From: Flavobacterium sp.
Lineage (GTDB): Bacteria; Bacteroidota; Bacteroidia; Flavobacteriales; Flavobacteriaceae
DNA length: 64,000 nucleotides
Assembly (NCBI RefSeq): GCF_027482425.1
Contig: NZ_JAIXWA010000041.1
Span: forward strand, 94,430-158,429
Reading direction: 5' to 3'
In this document: positions 27,356 through 35,040 of the stretch, one piece after another
Position numbering within the stretch: the stretch's first letter is position 1
Layout: each line of letters starts with the position of its first letter
Notes under the pieces: model-generated
What the model saw: the letters and a program-made list of their open reading frames with translations, nothing else
Databases searched by the model: none
Told to the model about the DNA's origin: nothing
Translations under genes and position numbers: made by a program

Positions 27356-27384
27356 GTAACGCGATTAATTTGAGTCCAATGCTA

Positions 27385-27445
27385 AGGAGATATGAATTAC
27401 GAGTTATGAATTATGAGTTAGAAAGTTACTAGTCACTAGTCACCC
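27385..27445. repeat. low-complexity intergenic tract
   Basis: Degenerate words (TATGAATTACGAGTTATGAA, then ACTAGTCACTAGTCAC) between aroA and the MazG-like gene. The ACTAGTCACTA word recurs at about 38009-38033. Confidence 0.65.
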
Positions 27446-27466
27446 CCGAAGTTTCGGAACCAATCC

Positions 27467-27793
27467 CTACTTCAGCTTCTCATTAGTATGATGGCGGTCG
27501 TGGTCGCGTTTCGTTTTCAAGTCCATTTTTTTATCAAATGCGGCTTGCAAATCGACCCCTGTTTGATTGGCCAAACAAAGTACGACAAATACGACGTCGG
27601 CCAGTTCTTCGCCGAGATCTTTGTTTTTATCACTTTCTTTTTCCGATTGTTCGCCATAGCGGCGTGCAATGATACGGGCTACTTCTCCCACTTCTTCGGT
27701 GAGTTGCGCCATATTGGTGAGTTCGTTAAAATAGCGAACACCATGATTTTTAATCCAATGATCGACGTCGAGTTGGGCGTTTTTTAGGTTCAT
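27467..27793 (-). CDS. MazG-like nucleotide pyrophosphohydrolase
   Basis: 108 residues from ATG 27791-27793; another ATG three codons earlier is possible. All-alpha NTP pyrophosphatase with the metal-binding pattern EExGE (LTEEVGEVARII) and ExxD (GEELADVVF). It hydrolyses nucleoside triphosphates to monophosphates, probably for house-cleaning. It sits between aroA and dtd on the same strand. Confidence 0.88.
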   Translation of the reverse strand: MNLKNAQLDVDHWIKNHGVRYFNELTNMAQLTEEVGEVARIIARRYGEQSEKESDKNKDLGEELADVVFVVLCLANQTGVDLQAAFDKKMDLKTKRDHDRHHTNEKLK

Positions 27794-27889
27794 GATTATC
27801 ATTGAAATTTAACAGTTACTAAATACGTAATTTAATAATTTTTTTATGCTAGCAAACCTATAAAGTTTGTAAATTCATTAATATTAAAA

Positions 27890-28342
27890 CTACTCTTTAA
27901 TACGAGTATCAATAAAAATAGTGACTGGACCATCATTGAGCAAGGCGACTTTCATGTCGGCGCCAAAAATACCTGTACCAACTTTTTTCCCCAATTCACG
28001 TTCCATAGCCAACACAAAGGCTTCATATAACGGAATCGCTTGTTCGGGACGCGCTGCTCTAATATACGAGGGGCGATTGCCTTTTTTGGTCATGGCATGT
28101 AACGTAAACTGACTCACCACAATACAATCCCCTTGGCAATCTTTGACAGATAGATTCATAACCCCCTGGGCATCGCCAAAGATGCGGAGGTTCGCAATTT
28201 TGGACGCTAACCACTGCACATCCTCTATCCCATCGGCTTCTTCTACACCCAATAGAATCAATAAACCCGATTGAATTTCAGAAACTACTTTTCCATCAAC
28301 AGTTACTGAAGCTTGAGTGACTCTTTGGAGAACTGCACGCAT
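27890..28342 (-). CDS. dtd: D-aminoacyl-tRNA deacylase
   Basis: 150 residues. It removes D-amino acids mischarged on tRNA. The two signature motifs are present: VVSQFTLHA (equivalent of SQFTL) and [11 protein letters not shown] (the Gly-cisPro-type NxGPxT motif) near the C-terminus. Standard length. Same strand and neighbourhood as rsgA, about 75 bases downstream of it. Confidence 0.95.
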   Translation of the reverse strand: MRAVLQRVTQASVTVDGKVVSEIQSGLLILLGVEEADGIEDVQWLASKIANLRIFGDAQGVMNLSVKDCQGDCIVVSQFTLHAMTKKGNRPSYIRAARPEQAIPLYEAFVLAMERELGKKVGTGIFGADMKVALLNDGPVTIFIDTRIKE

Positions 28343-28417
28343 GATGAGCTATTTTAAATTTTAAATGATAAATTTTGAATTTTTTGATAATTAAAACTGT
28401 TTACTACAAACTAATCA

Positions 28418-29380
28418 CTACAAACTCTTTCGTTCTTCAGCATACTGGTCTCCACGGTACTGCTCGTCATCACCCGCTAAAATTTGCAAATAACTACGGT
28501 AACGCGACCAAGCAATTGCATCAGCATCTAGCGCTTTTTTTACCGCACAATGGGGCTCTTCTTTGTGTAAGCAATTGTTGAACTTGCACGATTCTTTTAA
28601 GGCAAAAAACTCCGGAAAGTAATCGCCTACCTCTTCAGGTGCCATGTCTACTACGCCAAAACCACGAATGCCAGGAGTATCAATAATTTTTGTCCCGAAT
28701 GACAAATCAAACATTTCGGCAAATGTTGTCGTATGTTGCCCTTGCTGATGGGAATCCGAAATCGAAGCGGTACGTAAGTCCAACCCCGGTTCCAACGCAT
28801 TGACTAAAGTAGATTTCCCTACCCCTGAATGGCCCGAAAACATACATACTTTATCGCGCATTAACGCTTTCAGTTCCTCAAGACCTTTGACTTCTAAGGC
28901 CGAAACGCGCAAGCAACGATAGCCAATCTGACTGTAAACATATTGCAAAAACAATTGCTCCTCCAAAGCCGCTTCGTCATAGGTGTCTATTTTATTAAAT
29001 ACGAGAACCGCTTCGATACCATAAGCCTCAGCAGTAACCAAAAACCGATCGATAAAACTCGTCGTTGTAGTAGGATTATTGATGGTTATCAGTAAAAAAA
29101 CAACATCTACATTGGCCGCGATGATGTGCACTTGTTTGGACAAGTTGACCGATTTGCGGATAATATAATTTTTTCGGTCGTGAATGGTGTGAATCTGTCC
29201 AATGGTTTCATCGGTGGACTGATCTAAGTCAAAATCAACGCGGTCGCCCACAGCAATCGGATTGGTACTTTTGATACCTTGGATGCGGAATTTTCCTTTA
29301 ATCCGACAATCGTACAGCGCTCCCGTATCCGTTTTTACTGTGTAGTAACTTCCCGTCGATTTGTAAACCCATCCTGTCAT
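28418..29380 (-). CDS. rsgA: ribosome small-subunit-dependent GTPase A
   Basis: 320 residues from ATG 29378-29380; a GTG nine codons earlier would lie inside a terminator hairpin and is rejected. An N-terminal OB fold is followed by a circularly permuted GTPase: G4 (FNKID) precedes G1 (GHSGVGKSTLVNAL) and G3 (DTPG). A C-terminal zinc site is seen in CKFNNCLHKEEPHC. It assists late 30S maturation. Confidence 0.96.
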   Translation of the reverse strand: MTGWVYKSTGSYYTVKTDTGALYDCRIKGKFRIQGIKSTNPIAVGDRVDFDLDQSTDETIGQIHTIHDRKNYIIRKSVNLSKQVHIIAANVDVVFLLITINNPTTTTSFIDRFLVTAEAYGIEAVLVFNKIDTYDEAALEEQLFLQYVYSQIGYRCLRVSALEVKGLEELKALMRDKVCMFSGHSGVGKSTLVNALEPGLDLRTASISDSHQQGQHTTTFAEMFDLSFGTKIIDTPGIRGFGVVDMAPEEVGDYFPEFFALKESCKFNNCLHKEEPHCAVKKALDADAIAWSRYRSYLQILAGDDEQYRGDQYAEERKSL

Positions 29381-29390
29381 GCTACAAAAA

Positions 29391-29419
29391 TAAAAGAAAA
29401 AAGGCACCGAAGTGCCTTT
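29391..29419 (-). terminator. intrinsic terminator between the secreted-protein gene and rsgA
   Basis: 8-bp stem AAAGGCAC/GTGCCTTT (29400-29407, 29412-29419) with a TTCG loop and a T-rich tail on the minus strand. It terminates the upstream secreted-protein gene and lies 11 bases in front of rsgA's start. Its CACTTCGGTG core recurs in terminators at 36723 and 55152. Confidence 0.85.
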
Positions 29420-29441
29420 AGTATTTTGAAATAATACGGAA

Positions 29442-29960
29442 TTAGTATTTGTAAGCTACTCCTTTTTTGATGACCTGTGAGCCTCCCAATTGGTTGGAAT
29501 TAGCTCCTACAGTTGCTTTATCAGCTGTCAACAAAATGAAAGGACATCCTAACTTAGCGGCTTCCATTTTTAATTTTTTCTCCGCTTTTTTGTCTCCAGT
29601 ATTTCCAGTTTGGAAGTTGATTAATCCTGTTTTTCCACGTACTTCTTCTCCTTTTTTCAAACCAGAAATGTAAGCTTTATCTTCCAAGATGACCACTTTT
29701 TCCCAATCGTCTTCTCCGTTTACAACAATTTTCTCTGTAACTTCTTCTACACGTCCGGATTTTCCGTAAACGATTTTTTCGATGGCATACTTACTTACTG
29801 TATTTTCTGCATCCTCGCCATCATATTTGAATACGATGGTGAACTCTTCTAATTTAACTACTTTTCCGGTAATCACTTCACCGTTATGCTTGTAAATTTT
29901 GTCTGCCTGTGCTGATACAATAGAAGTGATCAAGGCAAATAGTAAAACTAATTTTTTCAT
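29442..29960 (-). CDS. secreted protein of unknown function
   Basis: 172 residues from ATG 29958-29960; a 213-residue version would overlap DAHP synthase and lose the signal peptide. The signal peptide (MKKLVLLFALITSIVSAQA) is followed by ADKIYKHNGEVITGKVVKLE, a small beta-rich repeat pattern seen in Bacteroidota envelope proteins, then a Lys/Glu-rich region and a Gly-containing C-terminus. No enzyme motif. It is 40 bases downstream of the DAHP synthase stop and has its own terminator. Confidence 0.75.
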   Translation of the reverse strand: MKKLVLLFALITSIVSAQADKIYKHNGEVITGKVVKLEEFTIVFKYDGEDAENTVSKYAIEKIVYGKSGRVEEVTEKIVVNGEDDWEKVVILEDKAYISGLKKGEEVRGKTGLINFQTGNTGDKKAEKKLKMEAAKLGCPFILLTADKATVGANSNQLGGSQVIKKGVAYKY

Positions 29961-30000
29961 GATAAATAATTTATAGGTTATCGAACGCAATATTACTAAA

Positions 30001-31086
30001 TTATTCTGACTTAAACACTTTTTCTTGATGCGCGATACTTTCTTGGTGAATGGCTTTAAAGAACTGAACGATAAACTCTTCACTCAAACCTCTTTGCGAA
30101 CCCTCATTAACCATGCGTTCTAGGATTTCATTCCAACGTTTATTCTGTAAAACGGCTACATTCTTCGCCTTTTTCAACGCCCCAATATCTTCGGCCACTT
30201 TCATTCGTTGCCCAATGACGTCCAACAACTTAGCGTCGTAATCGTCGATTTTGACCCGAAGCTTCGATAGTTGCTGTAAATAGTCGCTATCCGCATCATC
30301 CTCTTTACGAATGACCAAATCAAAAATAATCTGCTTCAACCGCTCGGGGGTCACTTGCTGTGCCACATCACTCCACGCATTATCGGGATCGCAATGGGTT
30401 TCGATAATCATCCCATCATAATTGAAATCCAAGGCCTGCTGTGTTACTTGAAAAATCATATCGCGCTGGCCCGTAATGTGCGACGGATCAATAATCAAAG
30501 GGATATCGGGAAATTTACTCTGAAAATCAATCGCAATTTGCCACTCAGGATTGTTGCGGTATTTGGTTTTTTCATAGGTTGAAAATCCGCGGTGAATCAC
30601 ACCCAATTTCTTGACTCCCGCATTATACAACCGCTCTACGCCTCCAATCCACAAGGCCAAATCAGGGTTTACAGGGTTTTTCACCAAAACTATTTTGTCT
30701 GTATTTTGTAAGGCATCGGCGATTTCTTGCACGGCAAAGGGATTGACCGTAGTACGAGCACCAATCCACAATACATCCATATCATGTTCCAAGGCCAACT
30801 TCACATGCGCCGCTGTAGCCACTTCCACCGCCATTAACAAACCGGTTTCGGCTTTGGCTTTTTGCAACCACTTTAAACCAATTTTCCCCACGCCTTCAAA
30901 TCCACCGGGACGTGTACGCGGTTTCCAAATCCCAGCGCGGTAAATCGACACCTTTGAATCTTGCAATTCACGGGCAGTTTGCATGACCTGATTTTCGGTT
31001 TCGGCACTACACGGACCCGCAATTACCAACGGATGGGGCAAATGAAAATCATCTAACCATGTGCGCATTTCTATTCTATTTTTCAT
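30001..31086 (-). CDS. bifunctional DAHP synthase / chorismate mutase (type II)
   Basis: 361 residues. The N-terminal DAHP synthase domain (about 1-265: PLVIAGPCSAE, YRAGIWKPRTRPGGFEGVG, IDPSHITGQRD, MIIETHCDP) condenses PEP and erythrose 4-phosphate. The C-terminal AroQ-type chorismate mutase helices (about 270-355: LSKLRVKIDDYDAKLLDVIG, RMKVAEDIGALKK) make prephenate. This fusion is typical of Bacteroidota and normally follows pheA, an aminotransferase and tyrA; here only a fused relic of pheA and tyrA remains, five bases upstream. The enzyme looks intact, so prephenate could still be formed. Confidence 0.94.
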   Translation of the reverse strand: MKNRIEMRTWLDDFHLPHPLVIAGPCSAETENQVMQTARELQDSKVSIYRAGIWKPRTRPGGFEGVGKIGLKWLQKAKAETGLLMAVEVATAAHVKLALEHDMDVLWIGARTTVNPFAVQEIADALQNTDKIVLVKNPVNPDLALWIGGVERLYNAGVKKLGVIHRGFSTYEKTKYRNNPEWQIAIDFQSKFPDIPLIIDPSHITGQRDMIFQVTQQALDFNYDGMIIETHCDPDNAWSDVAQQVTPERLKQIIFDLVIRKEDDADSDYLQQLSKLRVKIDDYDAKLLDVIGQRMKVAEDIGALKKAKNVAVLQNKRWNEILERMVNEGSQRGLSEEFIVQFFKAIHQESIAHQEKVFKSE

Positions 31087-31091
31087 AGGGC

Positions 31092-31426
31092 TTATTTTTT
31101 GATGCCGTTTAAAATTTCTTTGATGCGATTCGTATGTTGCATTTCTTAGTACGAGGCTTCATACTGATCGGTTTTCAATAATTCACGAAATCGGGACAAA
31201 TTTCGGATATATTCTTCTAAAGTGGCTAAAACATTTGCTTTGTTTTGGTTAAAAAATGGGTGTCGACAAAAAAGGCGTAAGCATACGGCGACTCGATTTT
31301 AAGTAGCGATGGCATCTTGGCAAGCTTCAAACGGCAATCGATCATCACGTTGAGTACTGCGACCAGACTTCCGCTTTGATGGTGGAACGAACCTTGAATT
31401 CCTTGGATGGCTATTTGTTGGCTCAT
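31092..31426 (-). pseudogene. composite relic of pheA (prephenate dehydratase) and tyrA (prephenate dehydrogenase)
   Basis: Three segments can be read in order on the minus strand. First, 31376-31426: ATG plus the PheA N-terminus (QIAIQGIQGSFHHQ). Second, 31253-31375, in the same frame: part of the PheA ACT domain (GSLVAVLNVMIDC, KIESPYAYAFFVD). Third, 31092-31250, in a shifted frame: the TyrA C-terminus (NVLATLEEYIRNLSRFRELL) with an in-frame TAA after EASY, then EMQHTNRIKEILNGI. The catalytic part of PheA, a whole aminotransferase gene and most of TyrA, which usually lie here in Flavobacteria, are gone. This is a remnant of at least two deletions plus point decay. Confidence 0.85.
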
Positions 31427-31430
31427 GGGC

Positions 31431-31458
31431 AAAAAAAATCCCGATGGAAATCGGGATT
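31431..31458 (-). terminator. orphan terminator just upstream of the pheA-tyrA relic
   Basis: Perfect 9-bp stem AATCCCGAT/ATCGGGATT (31437-31445, 31450-31458), 4-base loop, T8 tail on the minus strand, ending five bases before the relic's ATG. No intact minus-strand gene lies upstream for it to terminate. Confidence 0.85.
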
Positions 31459-31728
31459 GGTTTATTTCAGTTTACTTTTTATTTTTTGATGTAACACCAT
31501 ACTGCTCCCTATTCCTTCATGAAAAACAAATAAAAGAAATAATTAAAATAGGTATGGAATGTGCTTGACATAAATGATTATATTTTGATAATGTAAAAAT
31601 AATAGTTGACACCCCAACTTAGCATAGAAAAAACTACGAGAATGATAGAAATGAAAGTGCCCTATATTTTTAAAAATAGATTCGTTAAATTAAAAATACT
31701 ATAATCCCATATACTTTCTGTTAGCACC

Positions 31729-31856
31729 TTGCGTTAAGGATGGAGGCCTTGCGAAGCTCGCCCGAGGTGACGAGGGCAGCGACGGCCGAGAGCCTGACCT
31801 CGTAGGGTGAAAAACAAGCGACTTAGTGCCGTTTTTCACCCTACGAGGGAACGCCC
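31729..31856 (-). repeat. dispersed structured repeat, copy C (variant with long hairpin)
   Basis: On the minus strand it begins GGGCGTTCCC, contains a perfect 18-bp inverted repeat (31798-31815 and 31831-31848, 15-base loop), then a GGTCAGGC box, and ends CCATCCTTAACGCA. The order of boxes parallels copies A (13824-13952) and B (37850-37951), so it is probably a divergent member of the same family. It ends just before the gldA promoter. Confidence 0.6.
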
Positions 31857-31878
31857 AAAAAAATTGAATGAGAATCTG

Positions 31879-31886
31879 TACCTTTG
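31879..31886 (+). promoter_or_regulatory. -7 box (TACCTTTG) of gldA
   Basis: Exact TAnnTTTG match 20-27 bases upstream of the gldA ATG; the -33 region falls at the end of the structured repeat. Confidence 0.55.
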
Positions 31887-31905
31887 TGTCAAATACATTA
31901 CCATC

Positions 31906-32811
31906 ATGTCTATAGAAGTTCAAGCGGTTTCGAAATATTACGGGGCACAAAAGGCCTTAGATGCTGTATCGTTTTCTGTCCAAAAAGGAGAAATTGTGGG
32001 ATTCTTGGGTCCGAACGGCGCCGGAAAATCGACCTTAATGAAAATCCTAACCACCTACTTAAACGCCGACGAAGGTTCGACCGCCATCAACGGACATGAT
32101 GTGGTGGAGCAAGCGAAGGCCGTGCAACGAGTCGTAGGGTATTTGCCCGAACATAATCCGCTGTATTTGGACCTTTTCGTTCGTGAATATTTGGCGTTTA
32201 ATGCGGATGTGTATCGCATACCGAAAGTCCGTATCGAGGAAGTGATCACCTTGACGGGATTGACGCCTGAAGCGCACAAAAAAATCGGTCAACTTTCTAA
32301 AGGCTATCGCCAACGCGTGGGATTGGCCACAGCTTTGTTGCATGACCCGGAAGTTTTGATTTTGGACGAACCCACGACTGGACTTGACCCGAACCAATTG
32401 GTAGAGATTCGCAATGTGATTCGTCAGGTGGGAAAAAATAAAACCGTTTTCTTATCTACCCACATCATGCAGGAGGTGGAAGCCTTGTGTGATCGGGTTA
32501 TCATCATCAATCAAGGAAAAATTGTAACCGACAAAAAGTTGGATAAACTGGTCGACGAAGTCACCGTTCAAGTGCTGGAAGTGGAGTTTGATCAAGAACT
32601 GGAGGCGACCGTTTTGGAATCACTACCCGGACTTACCCAAGTGCGGAAAACCAAAGATCGCGTTTGGGAACTCACCTTTAAAACCGATGAAGATCCGCGC
32701 GTACAATTATTTGATTTTGCAACGGCCCAGGGCGTTCGTGCCCTACAAATTGTGACGAAAAGTAAAAATCTGGAGCAAATTTTCCGCGAAAAAACGACTA
32801 CTAAACGTTAA
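31906..32811 (+). CDS. gldA: gliding-motility ABC transporter ATP-binding protein GldA
   Basis: 301 residues from ATG 31906; an upstream in-frame start would read through the promoter and repeat. ABC ATPase with Walker A GPNGAGKST, Q-loop region VGYLPEHNPLY, signature LSKGYRQRVGLA, Walker B VLILDEPT and switch His in STHIMQE. The N-terminus SIEVQAVSKYYGAQKALD and overall length match Flavobacterium GldA, which works with GldF and GldG in gliding; those partners are not adjacent here. Its stop codon overlaps that of the convergent GIN-domain gene within one TTAA. Confidence 0.85.
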   Translation: MSIEVQAVSKYYGAQKALDAVSFSVQKGEIVGFLGPNGAGKSTLMKILTTYLNADEGSTAINGHDVVEQAKAVQRVVGYLPEHNPLYLDLFVREYLAFNADVYRIPKVRIEEVITLTGLTPEAHKKIGQLSKGYRQRVGLATALLHDPEVLILDEPTTGLDPNQLVEIRNVIRQVGKNKTVFLSTHIMQEVEALCDRVIIINQGKIVTDKKLDKLVDEVTVQVLEVEFDQELEATVLESLPGLTQVRKTKDRVWELTFKTDEDPRVQLFDFATAQGVRALQIVTKSKNLEQIFREKTTTKR

Positions 32812-33554
32812 GGATACAACAGTTGCCCTTGGTAGGTGGTTTCTACCGACACTAGGGGTGGCACATAGGCCAAGCGCACATTACCTGTGCTTACAATCTT
32901 ACCCGAAATTTTTTGAAGAGGATGCACGAAAAGGTCATTGGACCCACGGTGGAAAATGGCTACTTCGCCTGCAACTAGTTGGGGCGATTCGACGCGACTA
33001 TCGCCTGCCCAAATTAGGTAATGTGCATGCTGTGTTTGACCGCTGAGATAAAAGCGCGCCACATTATTTGTTTGTACAACGACCTGATTGTTATGAACTT
33101 CCATAAAAAAATCGCCTGTACCCGCTCCATTAACGCCATCACCATTTTCATCTAGCGCAAATAATCGTAAAATAGGATAGGTCAAAACGCCAATTGAGCG
33201 AATATCTTGTTCGGTTTTGGAGAAAATTTCTTCAATATTGGGCGCAGTGATTTTAAGGATAGCGGTACCATATTCACGGGTCCAATTGCATTGCGAAGCA
33301 TCGCGCAACATCAGGCGATTGCCGTCTTGGGTGACTTGTACGTTGTTGATGAGATTTTCTCCGGCTTCAATAAAAACCTTGTACTCGGACCCTTGGGTTA
33401 TTTCGACCCCGATGCCCGGGTACACTTCGAGTCGTGTAAACGGACTCACGGGAACTTCACGCAGTATGCGCGGGCCTTCTGATTCGATACAATCCATGGG
33501 ACGCTCACACCCCAAAAACAAAAACAACAGACAGCTATAAAATAACGGCTTCAT
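32808..33554 (-). CDS. GIN-domain (DUF2807-like) lipoprotein
   Basis: 248 residues from ATG 33552-33554, two bases after the upstream stop; a longer start would overlap that gene and hide the lipobox. Lipoprotein signal FLFLGC (Cys near residue 15). The body resembles the 'head GIN' beta-helix family: FTRLEVYPGIGVEITQG, RLMLRDAS, GDSRVESPQLVAGE and NVRLAYVPP are repeated strands. A surface or periplasmic adhesin-like role is inferred. Likely an operon with the acyloxyacyl hydrolase. Confidence 0.7.
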   Translation of the reverse strand: MKPLFYSCLLFLFLGCERPMDCIESEGPRILREVPVSPFTRLEVYPGIGVEITQGSEYKVFIEAGENLINNVQVTQDGNRLMLRDASQCNWTREYGTAILKITAPNIEEIFSKTEQDIRSIGVLTYPILRLFALDENGDGVNGAGTGDFFMEVHNNQVVVQTNNVARFYLSGQTQHAHYLIWAGDSRVESPQLVAGEVAIFHRGSNDLFVHPLQKISGKIVSTGNVRLAYVPPLVSVETTYQGQLLYP

Positions 33555-33556
33555 AC

Positions 33557-34645
33557 TTACAATCGAATGCCTATACCCCACTCGATAGCTTCGGCGAGGA
33601 ACAGATGGGTTTTTAAACTTAAAGAAGAATAGACCTTCGGAGTCCAATAGTATTTGAGTCCGATACGGTCATAAACGGGAATGTCATTTTGCAAACGGTC
33701 GTAGACATAATAGCCTACTTGTGCTTCAAACGAAAGGCGGTTGATGTACCATTCGTAACCCGCAAACAATCCCACTCTTCGGTAATCAGTATCGGGATCG
33801 ATTTGATCTTCGGGGAAGGCTGCTGACTTGTAGCGTATAAAATCTTTGAGACTTTGGGTCAGAAACACATCGACACCCAATTGAAGACCCGACTTACGAT
33901 TCAAGCGTTTATCGACATAGGCGCCCAAATGTAAAAAAGGATATTGACCACTATTGATGACCGAACTTTCATTGACACCGGTGCGAACAACGATATTGTA
34001 ATGCAATTGCTGTCGGTAATTGATTGTGTCTTTTGCCAAAGTATCGATGGCTTTATCGTTGGATTTCGGGGAACTGTAGGTGAGTCCGAGGTTGAGTCCA
34101 TACGAATTGATGCCGCTATTGGGCGACTTAGTCCGTCCGTTGGAGTAATGGGTAAATAGAAATCCGGCTTGCATGGCCCAATTCGAACGAAATAAGGGAA
34201 TTTGGTAATGCAATCCCAAATTGATGTTGGCCAACAAGGGACTCCCAAACGCTTTATTTTTACTATTAGTGACCTTATCATACGGCTGATTCATGTAGGC
34301 CACCCCAGCGGCCGTGGTGAGTCGCACATGACGGTTTAGAAAAAAGAATTGAAACTGTCCACCGACGGCCCAACTCTGTCCGAGAAACCGATTATTAAAA
34401 TCCTGATACAAAAGATATATTCCGTAATTGGGATTGTCGTAGGTACGGTGCCACTCTTTGCTTCCGTGGGTTTGCCAATTGTAGGCCAGCAAAACCCCTT
34501 CGGGATGCCCTTGCAAATGATACAAGTCGGGTGTATGCGGCATAACATTCCCGCGAAACAGACTTAATTCCCATTGCGGTGTAACCCCTGGCGCCTGCGC
34601 CCATAGAAGTTGTATTCCGCATAAAAAGAAAAAAATACTGCGCAT
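33557..34645 (-). CDS. acyloxyacyl hydrolase (PagL-like lipid A deacylase)
   Basis: 362 residues with a signal peptide (to about 16, LLWAQA). Beta-barrel protein with the PagL-type catalytic signature THYSNGR...PNSGINSYGLNLG (about residues 165-190), where the His and Ser are the expected catalytic pair. Such enzymes remove acyl chains from lipid A at the outer membrane. It is longer than classical PagL, as is common in Bacteroidota. It precedes the GIN lipoprotein by two bases. Confidence 0.78.
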   Translation of the reverse strand: MRSIFFFLCGIQLLWAQAPGVTPQWELSLFRGNVMPHTPDLYHLQGHPEGVLLAYNWQTHGSKEWHRTYDNPNYGIYLLYQDFNNRFLGQSWAVGGQFQFFFLNRHVRLTTAAGVAYMNQPYDKVTNSKNKAFGSPLLANINLGLHYQIPLFRSNWAMQAGFLFTHYSNGRTKSPNSGINSYGLNLGLTYSSPKSNDKAIDTLAKDTINYRQQLHYNIVVRTGVNESSVINSGQYPFLHLGAYVDKRLNRKSGLQLGVDVFLTQSLKDFIRYKSAAFPEDQIDPDTDYRRVGLFAGYEWYINRLSFEAQVGYYVYDRLQNDIPVYDRIGLKYYWTPKVYSSLSLKTHLFLAEAIEWGIGIRL

Positions 34646-34744
34646 GGCAAGAGGTTAAGTGTTGCAAATATAGTAGAAAATAGGAATTTTGAATTTTGAA
34701 TGAGGGAATCCAATCAACCCTACTCATTTTCATAAATTTACTGT

Positions 34745-35011
34745 ATGCAAAACAACTTTACACCTCCTCAAAAAATCTACCTATTCCTATTGGTCAGCTT
34801 TTATGTAGTAATTCTAATGAAAAATGAGGTCGTTTTTCTTTGTTGGCTAGGCATGTATTTCCTTTTAAACAGCTACATCCTTTACAAAATTCCACAATGG
34901 TCGTTACAGCACCCAAAACGATGTCGAACGCTGTCTCTTGCTATGATAGGAATTCCGTTACTATGTCTTGGATTTTTATATTTCACGTTAAAAAATGTGC
35001 GGATGTGTTAA
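34745..35011 (+). CDS. small membrane protein of unknown function
   Basis: 88 residues from ATG 34745. Two to three hydrophobic segments (about 11-25, 28-46, 65-83) separated by a basic loop (HPKRCR). It stands alone between two minus-strand genes. No family is recognised. Confidence 0.5.
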   Translation: MQNNFTPPQKIYLFLLVSFYVVILMKNEVVFLCWLGMYFLLNSYILYKIPQWSLQHPKRCRTLSLAMIGIPLLCLGFLYFTLKNVRMC

Positions 35012-35040
35012 TCCTTCGGTGCTTTTGCCACTAAAAATGG

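Larger units (their letters stand above)
31427..31905. other. AT-rich gap between the pheA-tyrA relic and gldA
   Basis: 479 bases. Contents in order: a strong minus-strand terminator (31431-31458), a very AT-rich stretch without recognisable genes (31460-31720), a structured dispersed repeat (31729-31856) and the gldA promoter. Short minus-strand frames near 31470-31500 could be the last codons of a lost gene served by the terminator. Confidence 0.5.

Noticed and set aside
30001..30083. N-terminal extension of the secreted 172-residue protein into DAHP synthase
   Set aside because: It would bury the signal peptide and overlap the upstream gene; the ATG at 29958-29960 gives a proper signal peptide.
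31807..31905. Upstream start for gldA
   Set aside because: It would translate the hairpin of repeat copy C and the -7 box; the internal ATG at 31906 matches the family N-terminus.
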